The position numbers and the translations under genes were made by a program. The notes below the pieces were generated by a model. That model saw nothing but the letters and a program-made list of their open reading frames with translations, was not told the origin of the DNA and searched no databases. A DNA stretch of 16,358 nucleotides from JAMLIN01 sp041676645 (GTDB lineage: Bacteria > Pseudomonadota > Gammaproteobacteria > Burkholderiales > Burkholderiaceae_E), in assembly GCA_041676645.1 (NCBI GenBank), contig JBAYRO010000071.1, positions 1-16,358 on the forward strand, in the 5' to 3' direction. This document shows, in pieces, positions 1-5,984 of the stretch (its first letter is position 1; each line of letters opens with the position of its first letter).

Positions 1-72
1 GGCGAGATCTCCGGGGGACGCGTCCACGGCCACAGCGGCGTGCTGACGCTGTTCGTGCGCGAAGCCCGGTGA
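1..72 (+). CDS. C-terminal end of an unidentified protein (partial)
   Basis: Frame 1 is open from the first base and stops at TGA 70-72, giving 23 residues that end in HSGVLTLFVREAR. Codon use, with G or C in nearly all third positions, matches the neighbouring genes, so this is probably the tail of a real gene on the same strand as rfaE2. The start and nearly all of the protein lie outside the window. I do not recognise the family from so little sequence. Confidence 0.5.
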   Translation, partial: GEISGGRVHGHSGVLTLFVREAR

Positions 73-97
73 GCGGAGCGTCCAGCCGTCGGCCGAA

Positions 98-167
98 TTC
101 CGACCATGGTCGCCGGAAAGCCACACCGGAGCCCGGATTCCGGTAGGTTTCTTCATGGTCGCCATGG
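98..167. repeat. Cluster of short palindromes upstream of rfaE2
   Basis: The 108-bp gap before rfaE2 holds a perfect 12-bp palindrome, CGACCATGGTCG, at 101-112, inside a longer imperfect one (TTCC at 98-101, GGAA at 115-118). The motif CATGGTCGCC occurs at 105-114 and again at 154-163. The same motif forms the stem of the inverted repeat at the other end of rfaE2 (706-715 and, inverted, 729-738). The gene is therefore bracketed by copies of one short motif. This could be a small dispersed repeat or a binding site; the sequence does not decide. Confidence 0.55.
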
Positions 168-180
168 TTTCATCAAGAGC

Positions 181-666
181 ATGAGCAGCGCATTCGTCCC
201 CTTCGAACGCAAGATCATCGATCCGGCGCACATCGAGGCCCTGCTGGCCGACCTGCCCCGGCCCCTGGTCTTCACCAACGGGGTGTTCGACATCCTGCAT
301 CGGGGCCATGTCACCTACCTGGCCGAAGCCCGCGCCCTGGGCGCCTGCCTGGTGGTCGCGATCAACAGCGACGCATCGGTGCGACGGCTCGGCAAGGATC
401 CCGACCGGCCGATCAACGCGCTCGCCGACCGGCTGGCGGTGGTCGCCGCGCTCGAATCGGTGCAGTGCGTGACCTGGTTCGAGGACGACACGCCGCTGGC
501 GCTGATCAAGCACATCGAGCCCGAAGTGCTGGTCAAGGGCGGCGACTGGCCGATCGAGCATATCGTCGGCGCCGATGAAGTCCGCGCCCGCGGCGGCAGC
601 GTCCACTCGATTCCGTTTCGCTACGAACGATCGACGACCGAACTGCTCGGCCGGATCCGCAGCTAG
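181..666 (+). CDS. rfaE2: D-glycero-beta-D-manno-heptose 1-phosphate adenylyltransferase
   Basis: This cytidylyltransferase-fold enzyme transfers AMP from ATP to heptose 1-phosphate, making ADP-heptose for the LPS inner core in the cytoplasm. The 161-residue protein shows the nucleotide-binding signature FTNGVFDILHRGH, with the HxGH motif at residues 40-43, a long VVAINSD segment, and the closing RSTT motif at residues 150-153. Length and motifs fit the stand-alone RfaE2 form; no RfaE1 kinase domain is attached. The open frame reaches back to 106, but the added residues look non-homologous and family members begin close to the FERKI segment, so ATG 181 is chosen. No good Shine-Dalgarno sequence precedes it. 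The gene converges on the SPOR gene and both end in the inverted repeat at 697-746. Confidence 0.93.
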   Translation: MSSAFVPFERKIIDPAHIEALLADLPRPLVFTNGVFDILHRGHVTYLAEARALGACLVVAINSDASVRRLGKDPDRPINALADRLAVVAALESVQCVTWFEDDTPLALIKHIEPEVLVKGGDWPIEHIVGADEVRARGGSVHSIPFRYERSTTELLGRIRS

Positions 667-696
667 GAGCCTGGGCGGCAGGGCGTTGCCCGGACT

Positions 697-746
697 CCTA
701 GACACCATGGTCGCCCACCATGACCCGGGCGACCATGGTGTCTAGG
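697..746. terminator. Perfect 20-bp inverted repeat between convergent rfaE2 and SPOR genes
   Basis: Bases 697-716 and 727-746 are exact reverse complements, separated by a 10-base loop (717-726). The stem contains the motif CATGGTCGCC also seen upstream of rfaE2. It lies 30 bases after the rfaE2 stop and includes the stop codon of the SPOR gene (742-744 on the minus strand). Position and strength suggest a bidirectional transcription end or an mRNA 3'-stabilising hairpin. There is no T-tract on either side, so a classical intrinsic terminator is uncertain, and it may instead be a copy of a dispersed palindromic repeat. Confidence 0.6.
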
Positions 747-1899
747 GACAGCGGGCCAGCCGGGCGCCGCGCAGGCTCGCCAGGTCGCCCATGCGGGCTT
801 CGTCGAGCATGTCCGGTGGACCCTGGACCCGCAGGGTGATGCGCGTGGCCGCGGGATTCACGAAGCCGACCTCGGCATCCTCGACGCCTTGGGCGCGCAG
901 GGCGTCGAGCAGCAGCTCGACACTGTCCATCCGGTTGAACACGCCGAGCGAGACCGCATGGCGATAGCTGCCGTCCCGGATCAGGTAGATGTCGCGCACG
1001 CCTCGTTCGCGGAGTTCGTCGATCCGGGCCTGGGCCTGCCCGGCCGATTCGAACGCGGGCAGGTAGACGATATAGCCGCTTCGGTTGTCGACGCGCAGCT
1101 CCTCGATGCTGGTCGCGCCCATGCCCTGGAGCTGGGTGCGCGCGGCCTCGGCCTGGACCCGGTCGAGGTCGCCCAGGTCGAAGCAGGCCGGCGGCGGCGG
1201 CGCGGCGGCGCTCGCAAGCGGGGCCGGCCAGAGTCCGGTTTCGACGCCGGCGGGAGACTGCACGCCAGGGCCGGTCGGCGCGGCAGGGGATTCGGCAGCG
1301 CCCGTGGCGGACGCGCCCCGGTCCGCGTCGTCGGCGAGTGCCGCCGTGAGCGGCGGCTCGGCGAGCCCGAAGGAAAGCGCGGGTGGCGCAGCGGCATCGG
1401 CGCTCGCGCCGGCTTGCGCGCCGGCGTCGGCCGGATCGCTCGCATCCGGGATCATCACCGATGGCTGGAGAGCCGGGGGATCATCGGCGTTGCCGCCGTC
1501 CCGATCGTTATCGCCGGGCTCGGCAGAAGCGTCGCCCATGCCGTCGCCGTCGCCCGTGCCGTCGCCGTCGCCGTCACCGAGCGGCCGCGATGCGACGCCA
1601 CCGGGCACCGTCGGTCCGCTGCCCGCGGACTGCGCCGCGGATGCGGACGGCGCGGGCACCGCGCCGGCTGCCACCCGGGCCCCGGCATCGGCCCGCTCCT
1701 CGGATTCGACCCGGCCCGCCACCGCCCGCTCGGTGCCGGCGCGATCATCCGGCCCGAGCACGCGCAGGCGCTCGGGCCCGACCTGGCGACTCATGCGCTC
1801 GGGCTGGCGAACATCGCCGATGATCGGGTCGAGCCAGTCCTGCCCCCAGGCGAAAGCCAGCAGGTTGGCCACGATCAGCAACAGCAAGGCGATGCGCAT
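742..1899 (-). CDS. SPOR-domain membrane protein with long disordered linker
   Basis: The 385-residue protein starts with a single hydrophobic helix (residues 1-18, MRIALLLLIVANLLAFAW) that should anchor it in the inner membrane with the rest in the periplasm. Residues about 50-260 are low in complexity, rich in Ala, Pro, Gly and Asp, and include a Gly-Asp repeat near residues 107-120. The C-terminal 120 residues resemble a SPOR domain (GYIVYLPAFESAGQAQARI, then a second repeat SYRHAVSLGVFNRMDSVELL). SPOR domains bind denuded septal peptidoglycan glycan strands, so a role at the division site is likely but inferred. The gene lies 12 bases after birA, preceded by a purine-rich GAGGGAG site, and is probably co-transcribed with it. 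The linker seems longer than in the homologues I know at this locus. Confidence 0.8.
   Translation of the reverse strand: MRIALLLLIVANLLAFAWGQDWLDPIIGDVRQPERMSRQVGPERLRVLGPDDRAGTERAVAGRVESEERADAGARVAAGAVPAPSASAAQSAGSGPTVPGGVASRPLGDGDGDGTGDGDGMGDASAEPGDNDRDGGNADDPPALQPSVMIPDASDPADAGAQAGASADAAAPPALSFGLAEPPLTAALADDADRGASATGAAESPAAPTGPGVQSPAGVETGLWPAPLASAAAPPPPACFDLGDLDRVQAEAARTQLQGMGATSIEELRVDNRSGYIVYLPAFESAGQAQARIDELRERGVRDIYLIRDGSYRHAVSLGVFNRMDSVELLLDALRAQGVEDAEVGFVNPAATRITLRVQGPPDMLDEARMGDLASLRGARLARCP
1531..1578. repeat. Imperfect hexanucleotide tandem repeat inside the SPOR gene
   Basis: On the plus strand the hexamer GTCGCC (with variants such as CATGCC and CGTGCC) recurs about eight times. 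Read on the minus strand it encodes the Gly-Asp repeat in the SPOR protein linker. The unit is a multiple of three, so changes in copy number would lengthen or shorten the linker without shifting the frame. Confidence 0.7.
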
Positions 1900-1911
1900 C
1901 CTGCTCCCTCG

Positions 1912-2724
1912 TCAAGCCGTGGCGGCATCGAGGCGCAGGGACACCTCGCCGACCGCATGGACCCGCTCGCCCCCGGCCTCGCGGATGCGCAGGCCACCAT
2001 GCGCATCGATGCCGAGCGCCGTGCCGCGGGCGATTTCACGATCCCCGTCGCGCAGCACGACAGGCCGACCCGCCACCGCGTCGAACTGCTCCCATCGCTC
2101 CCGGAAGGCACCCATGCCGCGCGCCACGAAATCCTCGAAGGCGACCGAGACCGCCAGCGCGCAAGCATGCAGCAGCTCGTCCGGATCGGTCGGTACGGCG
2201 TGGTCGAACAGGCCGACGGGCACGAGCGCGCCGGCGGGCCCCGCCTCGCGATCGAACTGCAGCGGTTCGAGCAGGTTCAGGCCGATGCCGGCAACGACGC
2301 GCTCGATGTGGCCGGTACGTCGCGTCTCGACGAGGATGCCGCCCGCCTTGCCCTGGCCGCGCACCAGGTCGTTGGGCCACTTCAGCCGCAGATCGGGAAC
2401 CAGGCCGACGAGCGCCTCGGCGAGCGCGACGCCGACCGCGAGCGAAAAGCCCGCCAGCGGCGCATCGCTGCCGTCGATCGGGCGCTCGAATGCGATCGAG
2501 AAGGTCAGGGCACGATGCGGATCGGCAATCCAGCGGCGTCCCCGCCGGCCGCGCCCGGCCAGCTGGCGATCGGCGCGCAGCACGATCGGACCCCGCGGTC
2601 CGGCCTGGAATTCCCCGGCGAGAAGCGCATCGTTGGTGGAGCCGATCTCGGCCACCCTGCGCCACTCGATTCCCGAGCTTCTTCCCACCCCGTCGTCCGG
2701 CGAAACGTCGATTGTGGTGTTCAC
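1912..2724 (-). CDS. birA: Biotin--[acetyl-CoA-carboxylase] ligase (no DNA-binding domain)
   Basis: This cytoplasmic enzyme activates biotin with ATP and attaches it to the acceptor lysine of the biotin carboxyl carrier protein. The 270-residue protein shows the STND segment (residues 29-32), the biotinyl-AMP loop GRGRRGRRW (57-65), the KWPND motif (115-119) and KAGGILVE (126-133), followed by a small C-terminal beta domain from about residue 207 (RPVVLRDGDREIARG). There is no N-terminal helix-turn-helix, so it should be a ligase only and not a repressor of biotin genes. The start is GTG at 2724; an AGGA lies about 12 bases upstream. VanZ is divergent 26 bp away. The SPOR gene follows, where many betaproteobacteria have coaX first. 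Confidence 0.92.
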   Translation of the reverse strand: MNTTIDVSPDDGVGRSSGIEWRRVAEIGSTNDALLAGEFQAGPRGPIVLRADRQLAGRGRRGRRWIADPHRALTFSIAFERPIDGSDAPLAGFSLAVGVALAEALVGLVPDLRLKWPNDLVRGQGKAGGILVETRRTGHIERVVAGIGLNLLEPLQFDREAGPAGALVPVGLFDHAVPTDPDELLHACALAVSVAFEDFVARGMGAFRERWEQFDAVAGRPVVLRDGDREIARGTALGIDAHGGLRIREAGGERVHAVGEVSLRLDAATA

Positions 2725-2730
2725 CGCGGA

Positions 2731-2758
2731 ATCATATCCTGTCGCCGTTCATGTCCAA
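2731..2758 (-). promoter_or_regulatory. Possible sigma70-type promoter for birA
   Basis: On the minus strand TATGAT (2736-2731, five of six matches to the -10 consensus) lies 16 bases after TTGGAC (2758-2753, which matches only the TTG of the -35 consensus). Transcription would start close to the GTG codon at 2724, giving almost no leader. The birA/vanZ gap is only 26 bp, so the promoter would overlap the first codons of VanZ. This rests on consensus matching alone. Confidence 0.3.
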
Positions 2759-3923
2759 CACCCGAGGCGTTGTCGGCCCGTCCAGCCTGAGTCCGCCCAT
2801 GCGGTTCCCGCGCCGTCCGTCCAGCCTCGCGATCCTGGCGCTGGCCGTTGTCCTGGCCATCGTCTACGCAACGCTCCACCCCTTTTCCGGCTGGCGCCCC
2901 TGGTCCTCGCTCGGGGCGATCGGCCTGGGGTTCTTCTTCGAACCCTGGCCACGCTACTGGACGCGGTTCGACCTCCTGCTCAACATCGCGATGTACATGC
3001 CGCTCGGCCTGCTGCTCGCCCTGCTCCTGCGCCGGCACCTGCCGGCATGGCTGTGCGCGCTGCTCGCCCTGCTGGCCGCCGCCATGCTTTCGCTGCTGCT
3101 CGAATGGCTGCAGACCCTGCTTCCCGGACGAGTCCCCTCGCGCCTCGACTGGGCGGCGAATACCGCCGGAGCGCTGGCCGGCATCACGCTGGCCTTCGGT
3201 ATCGAACGCCTGGCCGCGGCCGGCGCGGGCCGGTGGATCGCGACGCTTCGCCATCGACTGCCCTTCGACGAAAGCGCCGAGCTCGGCATTGCGCTGCTGC
3301 TCGCCTGGCTGGTGGCGCAGGCGGCGCCGCAGGTCATCGGCTTCGGCACGGGACGACTCGGCGATGCGGCCCTGCTCGTCGCCGGGATCGATCCGGCCCT
3401 GATCGACGCCTGGCGCATTCCCGCGAGGTTCGCGCGGCTGGCCGAAGGCGTCGGCGTGTTCATGACCGTGGTCGCGATCGGCGCACTGGTGCGCTCGATC
3501 ACGCATCCCGCTGCCCCGTGCTTCGCGATCACGGTGGCAGTCCTGCTCGCCGCCGCCGCTGTGCGCGCGGCGGGCGCCCGCTGGCTGCCCGATGCGCAGG
3601 CGCCCTTCGGCTGGCTTTCGGCGGCAACCCAGGGCGGGCTGCTCGTCTCCCTGCCGGCATTGCTCGCCTGCGGCTGGCTCGCGCGTCGCCACGCGATCCT
3701 CATCGGGCTGGTCGCCCTCGTCGCCGCCACGGCGCTGCACAACCTGACGCCGGCGAACGAGTACCAGCGCAGCATGCTCGCCGCCGCCGACCAGGGCGAA
3801 TGGGCGAACATCACGGCGCTCATCGGCGCGATCGGCTTCGCATGGCCCTATGCCGCGATCACCTTTCTGGCCGCGCGCATATCGGCACCCGGCGGCCCGC
3901 CGACTATAATCGACGGGCAATGA
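2751..3923 (+). CDS. VanZ-family polytopic membrane protein
   Basis: The 390-residue protein is mostly hydrophobic, with roughly ten predicted membrane segments. Its first third carries the VanZ-like pattern: VYATLHPFSGWRPW, a PWPRYWTRFDLLLNI segment, YMPLGLLLALL, and the signature LEWLQTLLPGRVPSRLDWAANTAGALAG. In the founding family VanZ affects teicoplanin resistance, but the role of these proteobacterial relatives is not established. The C-terminal half adds further membrane helices and ends near ANEYQRSMLAA. ATG 2751 is the first plausible start; ATG 2799 (MRFPRRPSS) is an alternative just before the first helix. Its stop TGA overlaps the ATG of the ferredoxin gene (ATGA at 3920-3923). 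It heads a five-gene run. Confidence 0.85.
   Translation: MSNTRGVVGPSSLSPPMRFPRRPSSLAILALAVVLAIVYATLHPFSGWRPWSSLGAIGLGFFFEPWPRYWTRFDLLLNIAMYMPLGLLLALLLRRHLPAWLCALLALLAAAMLSLLLEWLQTLLPGRVPSRLDWAANTAGALAGITLAFGIERLAAAGAGRWIATLRHRLPFDESAELGIALLLAWLVAQAAPQVIGFGTGRLGDAALLVAGIDPALIDAWRIPARFARLAEGVGVFMTVVAIGALVRSITHPAAPCFAITVAVLLAAAAVRAAGARWLPDAQAPFGWLSAATQGGLLVSLPALLACGWLARRHAILIGLVALVAATALHNLTPANEYQRSMLAAADQGEWANITALIGAIGFAWPYAAITFLAARISAPGGPPTIIDGQ
3882..3910 (+). promoter_or_regulatory. Possible internal promoter ahead of the ferredoxin gene
   Basis: A perfect TATAAT at 3905-3910 lies exactly 17 bases after TCGGCA (3882-3887, four of six matches to TTGACA). It lies in the last codons of VanZ and uses the rare codon ATA in a very GC-rich gene. 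Transcription would start near 3917, only about three bases before the ferredoxin ATG at 3920, so the message would be nearly leaderless. Consensus matching only. Confidence 0.4.
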
Positions 3924-4234
3924 GCTACTACCAGCGCCACATCTTCTTCTGCGTCAATCAACGCGACGATGACACGCGCCCCTGCTGCGCCGCCGCCGGC
4001 GCGGCGGATCTGCAGGCCTACGCCAAGCAACGCTGCAAGGAACTCGGCCTGCTCGGCGCCGGGAAACTGCGCGTCAACAAATCGGGCTGCCTCGACCGCT
4101 GCGAACTCGGCCCGGTGGCCGTGGTCTATCCGGAAGGCGTCTGGTATCGGGTCTTCGACCGGCAGGATATCGACGAGATCGTCGAATCCCATCTCGCTGG
4201 CGGGGAACCGGTAGCACGCCTGCGACTCGAATGA
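3920..4234 (+). CDS. Thioredoxin-like [2Fe-2S] ferredoxin
   Basis: The 104-residue protein matches the small thioredoxin-fold [2Fe-2S] ferredoxins. Cysteines are at 11, 22, 23, 39, 57 and 61; C11, one of C22/C23, and the pair C57-x3-C61 (SGCLDRCELGP) fit the cluster-ligand pattern of this family. The later VAVVYPEGVWY segment is also typical. It is probably a cytoplasmic one-electron carrier; its partner is unknown. The start ATG overlaps the VanZ stop and its own stop overlaps the next gene (ATGA at 4231-4234), which points to translational coupling. The ferredoxin - alpha/beta hydrolase pair is, from memory, a recurrent neighbourhood in betaproteobacteria. Confidence 0.9.
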   Translation: MSYYQRHIFFCVNQRDDDTRPCCAAAGAADLQAYAKQRCKELGLLGAGKLRVNKSGCLDRCELGPVAVVYPEGVWYRVFDRQDIDEIVESHLAGGEPVARLRLE

Positions 4235-4896
4235 ACGCCGCCACCGAGACGGTGGCCATCGCCGGCGCAGCCGGCCGAATCTCGACCGCGTACGATGCGC
4301 CCCGCGACGCCCCGCGCGGCATCGCGGTGCTTGCGCATCCGCATCCGCTGTACGGTGGAACCCGTGACAACAAGGTCGTGCAGACGATCGCCCGCGCGCT
4401 CGTCGCGCAAGGCTACGCCTGCTGGCGGCCCGACTTCCGCGGCGTCGGCGAATCCGACGGCGCCCACGACGACGGCAACGGCGAGACCGAGGACCTGCTC
4501 GCGGTCGTCGCGCATGCGCGCGCGAGCGCCGGCGCCGATCTGCCGCTGGTGCTCGGCGGCTTCTCCTTCGGCTCCTTCGTCCAGACGCGCGTGGCGCGAC
4601 GCCTCGCCGACGAGGGTCACCCCGCCGGCCGGCTGATCCTGGTCGGCGTGGCCGCCTCGCGCTTCGAGGTCGAAGCGGTGCCGGCCGAGAGCCTGGTGAT
4701 CCATGGCGAGGAGGACGATGTCGTTCCGCTCGCCGCGGTGCTCGACTGGGCGCGTCCACTGGACCTGCCGGTCGTCGTCGTCCCGGGCTCCGGCCATTTC
4801 TTCCACGGGCGCCTCGGCCTGCTCAAGCGCCTCGTGCAGGAGTCGATCATCGGGGCCCCGCCGGGCACCGCCGATGCCGCCGCCGGAGGCCGCTGA
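4231..4896 (+). CDS. Alpha/beta hydrolase, small cytoplasmic type
   Basis: The 221-residue protein resembles the small YsgH-like alpha/beta hydrolases. It has HPHPLYGGTRDNKVVQ near residues 36-51, the oxyanion-type segment PDFRGVGESDG, the nucleophile elbow GFSFG with Ser112, an acid in HGEEDDVVPL (Asp163 most likely) and the catalytic His in GSGHFFHGRL (His189). The triad therefore appears complete. No signal peptide is seen, so it should act in the cytoplasm. Its substrate is unknown; relatives are usually annotated only as hydrolases. It overlaps the ferredoxin gene by 4 bases and the next gene by 1 base. Confidence 0.88.
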   Translation: MNAATETVAIAGAAGRISTAYDAPRDAPRGIAVLAHPHPLYGGTRDNKVVQTIARALVAQGYACWRPDFRGVGESDGAHDDGNGETEDLLAVVAHARASAGADLPLVLGGFSFGSFVQTRVARRLADEGHPAGRLILVGVAASRFEVEAVPAESLVIHGEEDDVVPLAAVLDWARPLDLPVVVVPGSGHFFHGRLGLLKRLVQESIIGAPPGTADAAAGGR

Positions 4897-5360
4897 TGGA
4901 CGCGACCGCCGATCGTCCGGTACGCACCCTGCTCGGCACCACCGAATTGCGCACCGGGCGGGCGGGCCTGTCGCCACGCCAGCGCCAGATCCTCATCCTG
5001 TGCGACGGCCGGCGCCAGGCCCGGGTGCTGGAGCGCTGCTTTCCGGAGCCGGGCTTCATCGAGGAACTCGCCGCACTCGAGGCGCTGGGCTTCGTGCGCC
5101 GTTCACCGCCGCCGGTGGTGCCGGCGGACATGCTCGCCAGCGCACCCGAGGATGCCGCCCTGGGCACCTTGCGCCGGCGCCTGGTGCAGGCATGCGCCGA
5201 CACGCTCGGCGAGGCCGGCGAAGCCTTCGTCGAACGCATCGGCAAGGCGCGCTCGCGCGCCGAGCTGCGCCGCCTCGTACCGGCCATGATGGCCGCCGTC
5301 GCCGCGATCCGCGATGACGACACCGCGCAGGCGCTGTTGGAGAGGATCGAACCGCTGTGA
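4896..5360 (+). CDS. Conserved protein of unknown function, paralogue of the next gene
   Basis: I do not recognise a named family. The 154-residue protein has no signal peptide or membrane segment. Residues about 15-70 (LRTGRAGLSPRQRQILILCDG, then GFIEELAALEALGFVRR) look like a small winged-helix-like module; residues 100-152 are helical (LGEAGEAFVERI, SRAELRRLV). Both parts match the following gene in order and spacing, so the two are probably an old tandem duplication. A strong GGAGG site (4885-4889) sits 6 bases before the ATG, inside the hydrolase gene, whose stop overlaps the start by one base. An accessory role for the upstream enzymes is only a guess from context. Confidence 0.75.
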   Translation: MDATADRPVRTLLGTTELRTGRAGLSPRQRQILILCDGRRQARVLERCFPEPGFIEELAALEALGFVRRSPPPVVPADMLASAPEDAALGTLRRRLVQACADTLGEAGEAFVERIGKARSRAELRRLVPAMMAAVAAIRDDDTAQALLERIEPL

Positions 5361-5878
5361 GCGCCAGCCCCGCCAGCGACGGCTACGATGAACTGACCGT
5401 GTTCGAGCGCACCGAGACGGGCGACGCCGCGCTGGCCGCGCCACCGCCCGGACTTGATCGCGCGAGCCTGCGGCTGCTGACCCTGATCGATGGCCAGCGC
5501 AGCCTCGCCGACCTGCCCCGTTTCGCGCGCGCGGGCGAGCTCGATCGCATCGTCGCCATCCTGTGCGAACGCGGCCTGGTGGAACTGCGCGGCCAGGCCG
5601 ATCTCCACGATGCCCAGGCCCGCCAGCAGCGCCTCGCCGACGAGCGCGCCATGCTCGAACACATGAAGCAGCAGCTGCGCGGGGTGTTCAACCGCGAGCT
5701 CGGCCATGCCGGCGAGATCTGGGAGGCACGGGTCGCCGACTGCGTCAGCATCGAGGTGCTGCGCCAGGTGCTGCGCGAGGCGATCGATGTGCTGTACTTT
5801 CGGGGCGGCGGCGAACCGGCCCGGCGCGTGGTCGCCCTGGTCAAGCCGCTGTTCCGGCAGTCGCCCGGCAGCCCGTGA
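5357..5878 (+). CDS. Conserved protein of unknown function, second tandem paralogue
   Basis: The 173-residue protein starts at GTG 5357, overlapping the previous stop (GTGA). Its N-terminal module (FERTETGDAALA, SLRLLTLIDGQRSLADL, FARAGELDRIVAILCERGLVEL) parallels the previous protein, including the DG(Q/R)R turn and a closing G-(L/F)-V. Residues 80-108 form a charged helical insert absent from the other copy (QARQQRLADERAMLEHMKQQ), probably a coiled coil. The end (ELGHAGEIWEARVADCVS, VLRQVLREAIDVL) again matches. It has no membrane segment. Two related soluble proteins of unequal length could form a heteromeric pair, which is inference. It is the last gene of the run; dac follows 106 bp later with its own likely promoter. 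Confidence 0.75.
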   Translation: MSASPASDGYDELTVFERTETGDAALAAPPPGLDRASLRLLTLIDGQRSLADLPRFARAGELDRIVAILCERGLVELRGQADLHDAQARQQRLADERAMLEHMKQQLRGVFNRELGHAGEIWEARVADCVSIEVLRQVLREAIDVLYFRGGGEPARRVVALVKPLFRQSPGSP

Positions 5879-5956
5879 CCGGACCCCCGAGCGTGGCGCG
5901 GCCGATCCCTGCGCGGGTTCCGGACCCTCTCCGGGCCTGCCGGCCGCCGACATCCC

Positions 5957-5962
5957 TATAAT
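5957..5962 (+). promoter_or_regulatory. Likely -10 element for dac
   Basis: A perfect TATAAT occurs in the 106-bp non-coding gap before the carboxypeptidase, in otherwise very GC-rich sequence, 23 bases before the ATG. No good -35 match stands 16-18 bases upstream (GGCCTG at the 17-bp spacing), so either an activator or an unusual -35 would be needed. The weak hairpin CCGGA/TCCGG at 5920-5934 just upstream might end the preceding operon. Confidence 0.45.
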
Positions 5963-5984
5963 GTGAGGTTTCAGAGGAGCATTG

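Noticed and set aside
1531..1578. Possible CRISPR-like or regulatory tandem array of GTCGCC units
   Set aside because: The units are six bases, contiguous and in frame with the SPOR gene, so they are a coding microsatellite rather than a spaced array.
889..2790. A 633-codon open frame on the plus strand opposite SPOR and birA
   Set aside because: It is antisense to birA with intact GRGRRGR and KWPND motifs; the translation is His/Arg/Ala-rich and looks like a shadow.
1085..4234. A 1049-codon open frame on the plus strand across SPOR, birA and VanZ
   Set aside because: It runs antisense or out of frame to recognisable genes and its translation is Ser/Arg/Pro-rich low-complexity sequence; only its last 104 codons, the ferredoxin, are real. 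Long shadow frames are expected at this GC content.
5982..5984. TTG start codon for the D-Ala-D-Ala carboxypeptidase
   Set aside because: The ATG directly after it has better spacing from AGGAG and gives a normal signal peptide.
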